Positions 1 to 6,805 are shown, counted from the stretch's first letter. The stretch is 23,137 bases of DNA from JASFHF01 sp050123375 (GCA_050123375.1 JASFHF010000033.1:1-23137); one strand, 5' to 3'. Notes: generated by a model from the letters alone, not told the origin. Numbers and translations are program-made.

Positions 1-42
1 TTTGGCGTCGCTCTTTTTGCGACAATTGGGTATACTCTTTCA

Positions 43-108
43 TGCGACAAGTTCCTTTTTTTCAATTATTTACAGAGGCCATTTTACATGACCTCGGAAT
101 TTGTCGCA
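43..108. repeat. Nested inverted repeat
   Basis: Arms TGCGACAAGTTCC (43-55) and GGAATTTGTCGCA (96-108) are complementary at 12 of 13 positions. Between them GAGG and CCTC around 76-95 form a smaller inner hairpin. No gene is visible in 1-180, so this may be a small palindromic element or the end of a decayed mobile element; the integrase scrap just to the right fits the second reading. The family is not recognised. Confidence 0.4.
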
Positions 109-180
109 CTTCTTTTTAGAATTCACCTAAAATTCTTGTTCCTGGATTTTCCCTTATAAATCATAGACTTAAACCGCCCT

Positions 181-420
181 ATGCAACTTTTCTATTATTC
201 CTGCGCGGAGAACCTTAAAGCAGCAACTGTGCATTGGCTAAGACACACCGGGATTTCAGATGATGTAAAAATACGTCCTCGCGAACACGTGCGTGATGAT
301 GCCGGTCATGGTTCTGGCGCTATTACTGACAGGTATATTGACATCGAATTAAGACGGCGTCATGCTACTGCTAAAAAGAAAACTATTAAGCATGATAATG
401 CAGATGATGCTTCGATATAA
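181..420 (+). pseudogene. Tyrosine recombinase (phage-type integrase), C-terminal fragment
   Basis: The 79-residue open frame carries the end of a tyrosine recombinase catalytic domain. WLRHTGIS around residues 19-26 matches the HxLRHT box with the second catalytic Arg. AGHGSGAITDRYIDI around residues 41-55 matches the conserved H/Gxxxx-Y region ending in the nucleophilic Tyr. The rest of the catalytic domain and the whole N-terminal core-binding domain are missing, and the frame is closed by a stop at 157-159. The first dozen residues do not look integrase-like, so the ATG at 181 is probably accidental. The 3' end overlaps the convergent GH3 gene by 35 bases. It is a relic of an integrated element and not expected to be active. 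Confidence 0.75.
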
Positions 421-1528
421 AGTATTTTCTCTTTAAAGCCATAATTCTGTTATACGATAAATCTATTCTTTGCTTTGATATAACCCCTTGCTTAATAAGT
501 TTATTGACGATCTGTATAACTTTTTGTGCAATACGCGGTTGATATTTGAGTTGATTGCCAAATAACAAAATATCAGCGCCCGCTTTTATTGCCAGTTTCA
601 CTGTGGTTTCTAAATTATATTTATCAGTGATAGCCTGCATTTGTAAATCATCAGTTATAACAATTCCTTTGAAACCTAACTTATGACGTAAAAGTTCCGT
701 AATAATTGGATATGAAATCGATGCTGGATGGCCTAACGAATCCAGAGAATAATTAATAATATGCGCGGCCATGATTAAATCGCAAGCTTGATTTGTATCA
801 ATCAGTTTTTTATAAGGAGTTAATTCTTGTGACTGCCAAGTATTAGTAACATCGACAAAACCTTTGTGTGTATCACCAATTGAGCTGCCATGACCGGGAA
901 AATGTTTTAAAGTGCATAAAATGTGATATTTTTTATAGGTATCAATAAAGATTGCTGCGCTCTTAATCACATTATTTGGATGTTTGGAAAAACTGCGTCC
1001 CAATTTACCAATCACAGGATTATTAGGATTTATATTTAAATCAACAACCGGAGCAAAAACCAAATTAATCCCTTCCCTATTTAAAGTTTCTGCCATTAAT
1101 GTTGCGTATTTTTTTGTTACTGATAATGGTTGTGAACCTAAATATTGCGCGCTAACTGTTTTAGGAAAACCGTATAAAGGTTTCAGTCTAGTTCCTGCAG
1201 TTCCTCCCTCATAATCAATACCAACAAACAAAGGAACTGCAGAATAACTTTGTAATTGCTTAACAAGGCGCTTTAATTGACAAGGATTTTTTACATTTTT
1301 ATCGAAGGTTTTAGTTTTGTAATTGTAATCAAACAAAACTACTCCTCCAATTCGTTTTTTTATTATATCTTGAACTACAGGATCATTTTGATGCAATGTA
1401 CTGCCATCAAAACCAATCATAATCATTTGACCAATTTCTTGATTTAAGCTTGGGTTAGCACTAACCGGCAAAATAATAAAAAAACAAATCACTGCAAAAA
1501 AAATAATGGCCTCTAATATTTTTTGCAT
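386..1528 (-). CDS. Secreted GH3 beta-N-acetylglucosaminidase (NagZ-like)
   Basis: A 380-residue glycoside hydrolase family 3 protein, predicted to remove N-acetylglucosamine from muropeptides or related glycans. The family signature KHFPGHG lies at residues 208-214, followed by Asp219 and His221, the Asp-His pair used as acid/base in NagZ enzymes. ITDDLQM near 291-297 holds the nucleophilic Asp; FVGIDYEGG near 101-109 and NREGINLVFAPVVDL near 150-163 are also typical. The N-terminus is a clear signal peptide (Lys3, hydrophobic stretch 7-22, likely cleavage after VSA at 24). Classical NagZ is cytoplasmic, so this form probably acts in the periplasm or outside. The start overlaps the end of maf by 16 bases, indicating co-transcription. 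The exact substrate is not settled by sequence. Confidence 0.85.
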   Translation of the reverse strand: MQKILEAIIFFAVICFFIILPVSANPSLNQEIGQMIMIGFDGSTLHQNDPVVQDIIKKRIGGVVLFDYNYKTKTFDKNVKNPCQLKRLVKQLQSYSAVPLFVGIDYEGGTAGTRLKPLYGFPKTVSAQYLGSQPLSVTKKYATLMAETLNREGINLVFAPVVDLNINPNNPVIGKLGRSFSKHPNNVIKSAAIFIDTYKKYHILCTLKHFPGHGSSIGDTHKGFVDVTNTWQSQELTPYKKLIDTNQACDLIMAAHIINYSLDSLGHPASISYPIITELLRHKLGFKGIVITDDLQMQAITDKYNLETTVKLAIKAGADILLFGNQLKYQPRIAQKVIQIVNKLIKQGVISKQRIDLSYNRIMALKRKYFISKHHLHYHA

Positions 1529-2097
1529 TCGGCATCCCTAAGTAATTTTTTAGTTAATTCTAATGGTAATCCTTTGACACTATCAACTCCGCCGATAACT
1601 TTTTTGATGTATGGATTTAATTTTTTATTGTTGTCTTCAACCTGAAACCCTCCAGCACATTTGAGAAAATTTGGATTAGATGCTAATGTTTGAATATCAT
1701 CTTCTGAAATTTCATTAAAATAAACCTTAGCTATATCTATTGCAAAAACTCGATACTTATTGGATGTATTAGTTACTGTTACAGCGGTTATCGTAGTTGC
1801 GACATTGTTTGAATAACAACGTAAAAAATAAGCAATTTCCTCTGTATTGCGCGGCTTTTCAAAAATCTGGTCATTACAAACAACCACTTGATCTATGGTA
1901 ATTAATAAAACATTTTTTGATATTTTTTGCAGCAAAAAATCTGCTTTGGCATTTGCAATGGCTAATGCTAATTCTTTGGGATTATCACGACGTATTTTTT
2001 TCTCATCAATATTTGCAACCATTACTTGAAAAACAAAACCTGCCTTCTCTAAAATTTGTTTTCTTGATATCGAAGCTGAACCTAATATTATTTTCAC
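1513..2097 (-). CDS. maf: Maf family nucleotide pyrophosphatase (YceF-like)
   Basis: A 194-residue house-cleaning pyrophosphatase that hydrolyses non-canonical or modified nucleoside triphosphates to monophosphates in the cytoplasm. The N-terminal LGSASISRKQIL corresponds to the nucleotide-binding S-x-S-x-x-R loop. VANIDEKKIR, the IDQVVV segment near residue 70 with the catalytic Asp, EKPRNTEE, and the C-terminal GGVDSVKGLPLEL complete the family pattern. The DQV context and overall layout resemble YceF (m7GTP pyrophosphatase) more than YhdE, by memory comparison only. AGGTG stands four bases before the ATG at 2097. The 3' end overlaps the GH3 gene by 16 bases. Confidence 0.88.
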   Translation of the reverse strand: MKIILGSASISRKQILEKAGFVFQVMVANIDEKKIRRDNPKELALAIANAKADFLLQKISKNVLLITIDQVVVCNDQIFEKPRNTEEIAYFLRCYSNNVATTITAVTVTNTSNKYRVFAIDIAKVYFNEISEDDIQTLASNPNFLKCAGGFQVEDNNKKLNPYIKKVIGGVDSVKGLPLELTKKLLRDAECKKY

Positions 2098-2109
2098 CTA
2101 AAACTCCAA

Positions 2110-2220
2110 TTATAAAATAGAAATACCATCATCAACAATTAAATCAAGACCATAAAAAGTTTTAATTATTTGTATTAAAATTTTTCTTGATTGATGTCTG
2201 ACATTTATAATTTTAATCAC
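2110..2220 (-). other. Short open frame of unknown status between maf and the ychJ remnant
   Basis: A GTG-initiated frame of 36 codons reads protein-like (VIKIINVRHQSRKILIQ and onward, ending DDGISIL) and stops 13 bases before the maf start. No convincing ribosome binding site precedes the GTG. It overlaps the 3' end of the decayed ychJ. It could be the tail of another broken gene or a small leader gene; I do not recognise it. Confidence 0.25.
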
Positions 2221-2350
2221 ACTTTGTATACGCTGTATAACGCGAACGCATTAATTTTCAGGATTGGCAGCAGCACAAATCATTACCTTGTAATAAAGGG
2301 CTACAGCATTGGTTAAAAGCCCTACCACAACCGCAAGAATATTTGCTCAT
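2213..2350 (-). pseudogene. ychJ: ychJ (SEC-C domain protein) remnant
   Basis: The frame starting at the ATG at 2350 reads MSKYSCGCGRAFNQCCSPLL, matching the N-terminal Cys-rich motif of YchJ/UPF0225 proteins (CPCGS...CCxPxxxG). It hits a TGA at 2258-2260. In the same frame it then continues KLMRSRYTAYTKCD to a TAA at 2213-2215; LMRSRYxAY is the next highly conserved YchJ block. The expected residues before that block (NPE) are readable only in a neighbouring frame, so at least one frameshift has occurred. Everything after this, about 110 residues in E. coli YchJ, is absent. The remnant's ATG overlaps the stop of the entericidin gene (ATGA). Confidence 0.65.
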
Positions 2351-2496
2351 TTTTTGGTATTTTTAGAGGCTGCTTTGGATATAGCATGTCCGCCGGATTG
2401 AATGTCCTGGCCAATGCCTTCAACAGTGCTACATCCCGCCAATAATAAACCATAAACCGAAATAACTGTTATCACTAGAAACAAAAACTTTTTCAT
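2347..2496 (-). CDS. Entericidin A/B family small lipoprotein
   Basis: A 49-residue protein: hydrophobic signal peptide MKKFLFLVITVISVYGLL, lipobox LLAGC with Cys22 as the lipidated residue, then STVEGIGQDIQSGG and a Lys-rich tail. The C-S-T-V-x-G-x-G-x-D-I-Q-x-G-G pattern is the hallmark of the entericidin (EcnA/EcnB) family, small envelope lipoproteins linked to programmed lysis and stationary phase in enterics. GGAGG ends four bases before the ATG. A TATAAT box lies upstream at 2548-2553. Only one entericidin copy is visible, whereas enterics carry an EcnA/EcnB antidote-toxin pair, so its role here is open. Confidence 0.85.
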   Translation of the reverse strand: MKKFLFLVITVISVYGLLLAGCSTVEGIGQDIQSGGHAISKAASKNTKK

Positions 2497-2547
2497 ACAC
2501 CCTCCATAAACATAAAATTTGTAGAAAATTTGATGTTAGCGTTTAGC

Positions 2548-2553
2548 ATTATA
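2548..2553 (-). promoter_or_regulatory. -10 box (TATAAT) for the entericidin gene
   Basis: A perfect TATAAT on the minus strand, directly preceded by TG, lies about 50 bases upstream of the lipoprotein ATG. No good -35 hexamer is seen at 17 bases; the equivalent position is T-rich. This would fit an extended -10 or stationary-phase type promoter, which is an inference. Confidence 0.5.
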
Positions 2554-2602
2554 CAATGCAAGCACAATTTGAAAAAATATCAATTGAAAATCATAATACA
2601 AG

Positions 2603-3322
2603 CTAATAACAATCTGCCAATAAATCCTGTTTGGTCAAATTTGGTTTGTTTTGCGCTGATACCATATGCACTATTTTGCCATTATTAATTGCCAATAGTC
2701 TATTACCATACTGTAAAGCAAAATCCAGATTGTGAGTTGCCATAATGCAAGTTATGCCACGCTTAATAATCTCCTGATAAGTTTTTTCCATTATCATCGC
2801 AGCAGTTTTGGGATCCAAAGCGCTGGTATGCTCATCCAATAAAATTAAATCTGGTTGATGGCGCAAAGCTAAAGCTAAAATTAAAATCTGCCTTTCGCCG
2901 CCAGATAATTTGTTAACCGGAATATCAATCCGCTCCGCTAATCCAAGGTGAAACTGAGCTAAATATTCCTGAAAATCTAATTGATGTTGGCTTTTATTTT
3001 TATTACGCAACTCAAATAAAATACCATTTTCCGCAATAGTCATATCCATGAATAAATTATCATTAGTATTCTGTGTTAATGTTATTACCTTTTCTGTCAA
3101 AGTTTTGTGGCTATACCGATGCAAAAATTTATTAAATAATTCAATCGACCCACTCTTTGGCAAATAAACTCGACTAATCAAATTAAGCAACGAGCTTTTT
3201 CCGGAACCATTACTTCCTAATAATATAATAAAATCTCCTTGATGAACCTCAAAAGTTACATTGTTAATAATGTTTTTTTCACAACTTGGCACCGTTAATG
3301 AAACATTTTCAATTCTAAGCAT
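2603..3322 (-). CDS. trpZ: ABC transporter ATP-binding protein, TrpZ-like (COG1101 type)
   Basis: The ATPase of a three-gene importer, about 239 residues. Walker A is GSNGSGKSS, the signature motif LSGGERQ, Walker B LILLDEH, and the switch region ends in MATHNLDFAL. The start is set at 3322 (MLRIENVSL) because AAGGAG precedes it by seven bases; a longer frame from 3358 has no such site and runs deep into the permease. The chosen start overlaps the permease stop by eight bases, the usual coupling in this operon type. The substrate is inferred from the context: the trpR gene upstream and the match in layout to TrpXYZ systems. Confidence 0.8.
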   Translation of the reverse strand: MLRIENVSLTVPSCEKNIINNVTFEVHQGDFIILLGSNGSGKSSLLNLISRVYLPKSGSIELFNKFLHRYSHKTLTEKVITLTQNTNDNLFMDMTIAENGILFELRNKNKSQHQLDFQEYLAQFHLGLAERIDIPVNKLSGGERQILILALALRHQPDLILLDEHTSALDPKTAAMIMEKTYQEIIKRGITCIMATHNLDFALQYGNRLLAINNGKIVHMVSAQNKPNLTKQDLLADCY

Positions 3323-4199
3323 ATACTTCTCCTTGATGTGAATACCTTGCGCTGCCAAGAAAAATGATTAATACGATTCCTAAAAATAATTTCAAATAAA
3401 TTGGATTAATCCCACACGCTAAAAAGAAATTCATCGCAAAAAAATACAGTGTTGTGCCCAATAAACAACTGCAACAATCAACCAAAGCATTAAATTTTTC
3501 CCGACGATAAAAAATTCTATTAGTTAAATGCCTACCGATAACCACAGACCCGATTGCGGTCAATGCCATCCCTAAACCCATGTTCAGATCAGCATAACCA
3601 TCAATTTGCGCATTAATCACACCGCATAAAGCTGCCAAACCATTACTGATACCTAAACCGAGCATTAATAATAATATTGTTGATTTACCCATCGCACGGA
3701 TTAATCGAGCGTTACTGCCGTAAGCACGCAACAGCATTCCTATTTTACTACGCAGAAAATAACATATAGCGCCAAACAACATTAACGTAAACAAAACAAT
3801 CACGAGCAGTAAATACATTGGATGTGATGTTTGTAAATTTTGTAATAATACATTGTTATCCAATAAACTAATATTTGGCTTGCCCATGACACGAAAATTA
3901 ACACTATACAACATAAAAGTAGCTAAAATACCGGCAATAAGCGAATTAATTTTTACAAGCTTTTGTATTAATGCAACCAAAGATCCAATAATTACACCTG
4001 CAAATACAGCCAGCAACATGCTAATATATTGGTTGATTCCATGCGTTACTAAACTTGCAAAAGTTGCAGCGCCCAGCACAAAAGTACCATCAACCGTTAA
4101 ATCAGTTACCGCGAGAATACGATAACTGAGATAAACTCCAAGCGTTAATGGTAAAAAAAATAAACTTTGTTGTAATGTTGTGATTAAGATATTATACAT
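3315..4199 (-). CDS. trpY: ABC transporter permease, TrpY-like (COG4120 type)
   Basis: A 294-residue inner-membrane permease with about eight hydrophobic segments. The early AVTDLTVDGTFVLGAA stretch and the later GLGISNGLAALCGVINAQIDGYADLNMGLGMALTAIGSVVIG are typical of the branched-chain-like permeases that pair with COG2984 binding proteins. It overlaps the binding-protein gene by 16 bases and the ATPase by eight, so the three are translationally coupled. It forms the channel for the substrate delivered by the TrpX-like protein. Confidence 0.8.
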   Translation of the reverse strand: MYNILITTLQQSLFFLPLTLGVYLSYRILAVTDLTVDGTFVLGAATFASLVTHGINQYISMLLAVFAGVIIGSLVALIQKLVKINSLIAGILATFMLYSVNFRVMGKPNISLLDNNVLLQNLQTSHPMYLLLVIVLFTLMLFGAICYFLRSKIGMLLRAYGSNARLIRAMGKSTILLLMLGLGISNGLAALCGVINAQIDGYADLNMGLGMALTAIGSVVIGRHLTNRIFYRREKFNALVDCCSCLLGTTLYFFAMNFFLACGINPIYLKLFLGIVLIIFLGSARYSHQGEVYA

Positions 4200-5149
4200 G
4201 TTTGATACCCCTCTTTTTTCGCCGCCTGCTTGATCTTCGCTAGATTAATTCCTTGTCGTGCAGCTGCTTTAGGATTAATAAAGATTAAAAACTCATCTAA
4301 TTTTTTGATCGGTACTTCATTAACTTTGGTCCCTTCTAAAACTTGAGCCGCCAATTTTGCTCCTTCCACGCCAATTTGATATTCCTTTACTCCAAGCGCA
4401 AAAGCAGCGCTATGTTGTACGGTGCCATCATCTGAAGTAATAACTGGAATATGCGATATTTCAGCTTGCTTGACTAAAGTGCGAATACCACTAGCAATTA
4501 GACTGTCTTTTAAAATAAAAATCGCCTGACTATGAAATGAAATCCGTTGACTAATCATGTAAAGATCAGCCAACTGCTGTACCATTAAATCCTGTATTTT
4601 AAATCCGTGCGCTTTAGCATACTTAATACAATCAGCAACCTCCGGCATAATTTTATCTGATGGACTATGTACTAAAGTGATTTGTTTTAAATTTGGTATA
4701 GCTTCACGCATAAATTGTAACTGCGTAGCAACAGTAATTTCATCGTTAACTACTGTTACATTACAAGGAACACGATGTTTACGCTGTGCTTCCGTATATT
4801 CTGCTGCAACACCAATGATCGGCTTGTTACGCACCATTGCTAAAGTCATCTGCGTTGGCTTCGTTGCAATTGGCACATACAAATCAACTTGCTGCTGCTT
4901 AAACTGCTGTAAAATAGAACGTTGTAAGTTAGCATCACCTTGTGCGTTTTTAATCAAAAACGTAATTTTGCCGGGATAAGTTTGCTGCAAAGTATTTTTA
5001 AAACCTGCCACAATTTCATCCATTGCCTGATGCTGCATTGGTACTAACACTCCAATTTTAACTGGTGGATATTTAATTTGATTAGCTAATGCCATATTAA
5101 CACTAATCAAACAAATTAATGATAATAATAATGTTTTAACCTTTAACAT
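4184..5149 (-). CDS. trpX: ABC transporter substrate-binding protein, TrpX-like (COG2984 type)
   Basis: A periplasmic binding protein of about 321 residues. From MLKVKTLLLSLI it has a signal peptide (two Lys, hydrophobic core, likely cleavage after ALA). The body matches the ABC-substrate-binding family: KIGVLVPMQHQAMDEIVAGF, VDLYVPIATKPTQMTL, NKPIIGVA, VTVVNDEITVATQLQFMREAIPN, VITSDDGTVQHSAAFALGVKEYQIGVEGAKLA. The start is placed at 5149 because AGGAG lies eight bases before it. The frame is open to 5176, but those extra codons run into a palindromic repeat. First gene of the trpXYZ-like operon, downstream of trpR. Tryptophan specificity is inferred from neighbours, not from binding residues. 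Confidence 0.78.
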   Translation of the reverse strand: MLKVKTLLLSLICLISVNMALANQIKYPPVKIGVLVPMQHQAMDEIVAGFKNTLQQTYPGKITFLIKNAQGDANLQRSILQQFKQQQVDLYVPIATKPTQMTLAMVRNKPIIGVAAEYTEAQRKHRVPCNVTVVNDEITVATQLQFMREAIPNLKQITLVHSPSDKIMPEVADCIKYAKAHGFKIQDLMVQQLADLYMISQRISFHSQAIFILKDSLIASGIRTLVKQAEISHIPVITSDDGTVQHSAAFALGVKEYQIGVEGAKLAAQVLEGTKVNEVPIKKLDEFLIFINPKAAARQGINLAKIKQAAKKEGYQTCIIS

Positions 5150-5171
5150 GATTTTTCTCCTATACTCATTT

Positions 5172-5250
5172 GTCATACCGCGGCTTGACCGCGGTATCCA
5201 ACTTCGAAATTAGTTATTTTCTGGATCCCGCGGTTAAACCGCGGAATGAC
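5172..5250. repeat. 79-bp composite palindromic element (GTCAT..CCGCGG family)
   Basis: Two head-to-head palindromic units form a 79-bp element beginning GTCATACCGCGG and ending CCGCGGAATGAC. Each unit is itself a hairpin (CCGCGG-CTTGA-CCGCGG; CCGCGG-TTAAA-CCGCGG), and the units are separated by about 22 AT-rich bases. Single units of the same family occur inside murF (12433-12469, 12627-12656). It lies just upstream of trpX and would fold strongly in RNA. It looks like a small non-autonomous mobile or REP-type element. Confidence 0.8.
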
Positions 5251-5357
5251 AGCAAACAACCGATATAAAATATAAATTTGATATAAAAAGATAATATGCG
5301 CTTAGCCGCGCCAAGATAGGAGAAAAGAAGATTTTGTAATTGAACGATAATTTTTCA
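5251..5357 (-). other. Gap between trpR and trpX; no clear promoter or Trp operator
   Basis: This AT-rich stretch holds several TATA-like runs on the minus strand and a weak GCGC-GGCTAA-GCGC hairpin near 5305-5318 after trpR. I found no sequence resembling the symmetrical Trp operator here, so control of trpXYZ by TrpR may act through the promoter in front of trpR and read-through, or through a site I could not recognise. Confidence 0.3.
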
Positions 5358-5666
5358 TCATCTGCCAACTATTTTTTCAATTAATTCCTGCTTAACTTTG
5401 TCGTTAAGCTGTTTCAACATATTCGATCCACGAGTAATTTTAGCGATACTGATTCCAAGTTTTGCCGCAATTTCACGCTGAGTTTTTTTGCCTTTAAGCA
5501 ACTCCTCAACTAATAATATCCTGGTGGCAACCACTTCTCTTTCGTCAAAAGTTAGAAAAAAATCTAACAAGGCCTTTAATCCAGCCTTAGATTTTTCCGT
5601 ATAACAAAGAGTTAAAAACTTATCATAACCCTTTACCATCAATTTTTGACGCCGCAAATTACTCAT
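5358..5666 (-). CDS. trpR: Trp operon repressor TrpR
   Basis: About 102 residues from MSNLRRQ, close to the 108 of E. coli TrpR. LTFDEREVVATRILLVEELLKGKKTQREIAAKLG aligns with the E. coli core around [20 protein letters not shown], and the recognition helix ITRGSNMLK matches ITRGSNSLK. It is a cytoplasmic tryptophan-dependent dimeric repressor. The start at 5666 is preferred over the ATG at 5687, because the latter lies inside a palindrome that overlaps the probable -10 box. No clear Shine-Dalgarno precedes 5666, and the predicted transcript would start only a few bases upstream, so translation may be near-leaderless. It sits between ribN and trpXYZ on the same strand. Confidence 0.92.
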   Translation of the reverse strand: MSNLRRQKLMVKGYDKFLTLCYTEKSKAGLKALLDFFLTFDEREVVATRILLVEELLKGKKTQREIAAKLGISIAKITRGSNMLKQLNDKVKQELIEKIVGR

Positions 5667-5667
5667 G

Positions 5668-5704
5668 CTGTTGTAATGGTAGACCATTACAGCAGTATTG
5701 TCAA
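5668..5704 (-). promoter_or_regulatory. trpR promoter with overlapping palindromic operator
   Basis: On the minus strand TTGACA (5699-5704) is followed after 17 bases by TACCAT (5676-5681), a good -35/-10 pair. A palindrome with nine-base arms TGTAATGGT / ACCATTACA (5672-5680, 5683-5691), extended by a further CTG/CAG pair after one mismatch, covers the -10 and spacer. Its inner 18 bases agree with the E. coli trp operator consensus GTACTAGTTAACTAGTAC at 12 positions by hand alignment. Autoregulation by TrpR is therefore likely but unproven. Confidence 0.6.
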
Positions 5705-5721
5705 ATAAAAATTAGAAAATC

Positions 5722-6624
5722 TTATAAGGTTTGTACTTTAAATCGATTAAGCAGTAATACTCCAAGCAGAATGCACAACATTGCTAATAGAATTCTAAGC
5801 GAAATACATTCGTGGAAAAAACAATATCCCCAAAATAAACCTACAATTGCAGCAATGCCGTTTACCATGCTGTAATTGACTGCCCCGCTTAACTGCAATA
5901 CCTTAAAAAGTAATAGATATCCGATGGTTTCTAAAATAATTTCCGTTGTTATCGTTAGCCACACACCGTTTAAAGCTAAATGAGGCATAACAAACTCAGA
6001 AGTAAATAAAAATGGTGTTAACAATAAAGTCGCGCAAATCAGCATTCCAGTAGTCAAAACCACTATATTGTTCTTTTTGATGGCAAATTTTGCTACATAA
6101 ACTGCACATACAGCATAGCTAAACGGCGTTAATAAACTTAAAAATAACCAATGATTTAGGGTTAAACCAAGAATACCATGTTGAGCCGCCATAATTATCA
6201 TCCCTGCTCCGCCAATCAGCACCGCTGTGATACGGCTAAAATGAAACTTTTCTTCACGGCACAGCAACGCCAAAGGATAGATAAAAAACGGAGTTACACT
6301 CATAACTAAAGCCAGTACCCCAGACGGCAAATGTGTTGCTAACCAATATTTATTGGTATTTGGCAGCACAATGCCAAACATACCGGTAACAAAATAACAT
6401 AAGACATCACCTTTAATCAGATCCTGCAAATAACCATGCCGATAACAATAAATCAACAAAACAACCGAAGGAGAAAAAATGGTAAAAAATGAATAAGTTA
6501 TCGGTGATACTTGATGTGACATCACGTATCGTGCTAATGAAAAAGCCGAACCCCAAGCAAAACCAAGAATAAACAATAAGATCAACGGCTGATTAAAGCT
6601 ACGCTGTAGAATATTTTTTTGCAT
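5722..6624 (-). CDS. ribN: Riboflavin transporter RibN (EamA/DMT family)
   Basis: A polytopic inner-membrane protein of 300 residues with about ten hydrophobic helices in two EamA repeats (FAWGSAFSLARYVMS early; ETIGYLLLFKVLQLSGAVNYSMVNGIAAIVGLFWGY in the second half). DMT transporters are broad, but an FMN riboswitch directly in front assigns this one to riboflavin uptake, matching RibN. The start is set at 6624 (MQKNILQ): the upstream ATG at 6645 belongs to the conserved 3' strand of the riboswitch, while GAGG stands eight bases before 6624. trpR follows 35-55 bases after the stop, but has its own promoter. Confidence 0.85.
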   Translation of the reverse strand: MQKNILQRSFNQPLILLFILGFAWGSAFSLARYVMSHQVSPITYSFFTIFSPSVVLLIYCYRHGYLQDLIKGDVLCYFVTGMFGIVLPNTNKYWLATHLPSGVLALVMSVTPFFIYPLALLCREEKFHFSRITAVLIGGAGMIIMAAQHGILGLTLNHWLFLSLLTPFSYAVCAVYVAKFAIKKNNIVVLTTGMLICATLLLTPFLFTSEFVMPHLALNGVWLTITTEIILETIGYLLLFKVLQLSGAVNYSMVNGIAAIVGLFWGYCFFHECISLRILLAMLCILLGVLLLNRFKVQTL

Positions 6625-6634
6625 ATCATAAGCC

Positions 6635-6767
6635 TCTTCTTTCATCCGGACTATAACCGTCGGCTATGGAATCACACCATATCTGCACTTTTAAGCGCTC
6701 GCGGGCTTATCATTAGCAAGCTAATAAACTTACCGCCGGTAAGGAATTACACCTAACCCTGAAGATA
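6635..6767 (-). promoter_or_regulatory. FMN riboswitch (RFN element)
   Basis: Read on the minus strand, the conserved RFN blocks appear in order: CTTCAGGGTTAGGTGTAATTCC, ACCGGCGGT, AGCCCGCGAGCG, GCAGATATGGTG-GATTCC, GCCGACGGT, and AGTCCGGATGAAAGAAG. Both junction halves and the closing P1 strands (CTTC / GAAG) are present. The 3' P1 strand runs into the GAAGAGG that acts as the ribN ribosome binding site, so FMN-bound P1 would hide part of it. No terminator hairpin with a U-run lies between the aptamer and the gene, favouring translational control. Confidence 0.95.
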
Positions 6768-6777
6768 ACACTGAAGA

Positions 6778-6805
6778 ATTATAGTTTAGATTATTCTTAG
6801 AACAA
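6778..6805 (-). promoter_or_regulatory. Promoter of the FMN riboswitch-ribN transcript
   Basis: On the minus strand TTGTTC (6800-6805) and a perfect TATAAT (6778-6783) are spaced by 16 bases. Transcription would begin near 6771, just before the first conserved riboswitch block. Confidence 0.65.

Noticed and set aside
5150..5176. Longer start of trpX at 5176
   Set aside because: It starts inside a mobile palindromic repeat and would put a charged extension before the signal peptide.
5667..5687. Earlier ATG for trpR at 5687
   Set aside because: It lies inside the operator palindrome and overlaps the spacer and -10 region; the transcript would begin after it, and the extra residues have no TrpR counterpart.
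6625..6645. Earlier ATG for ribN at 6645
   Set aside because: This ATG is part of the invariant GGATGAAAGAAG at the 3' end of the FMN riboswitch; the ATG at 6624 has a proper ribosome binding site.
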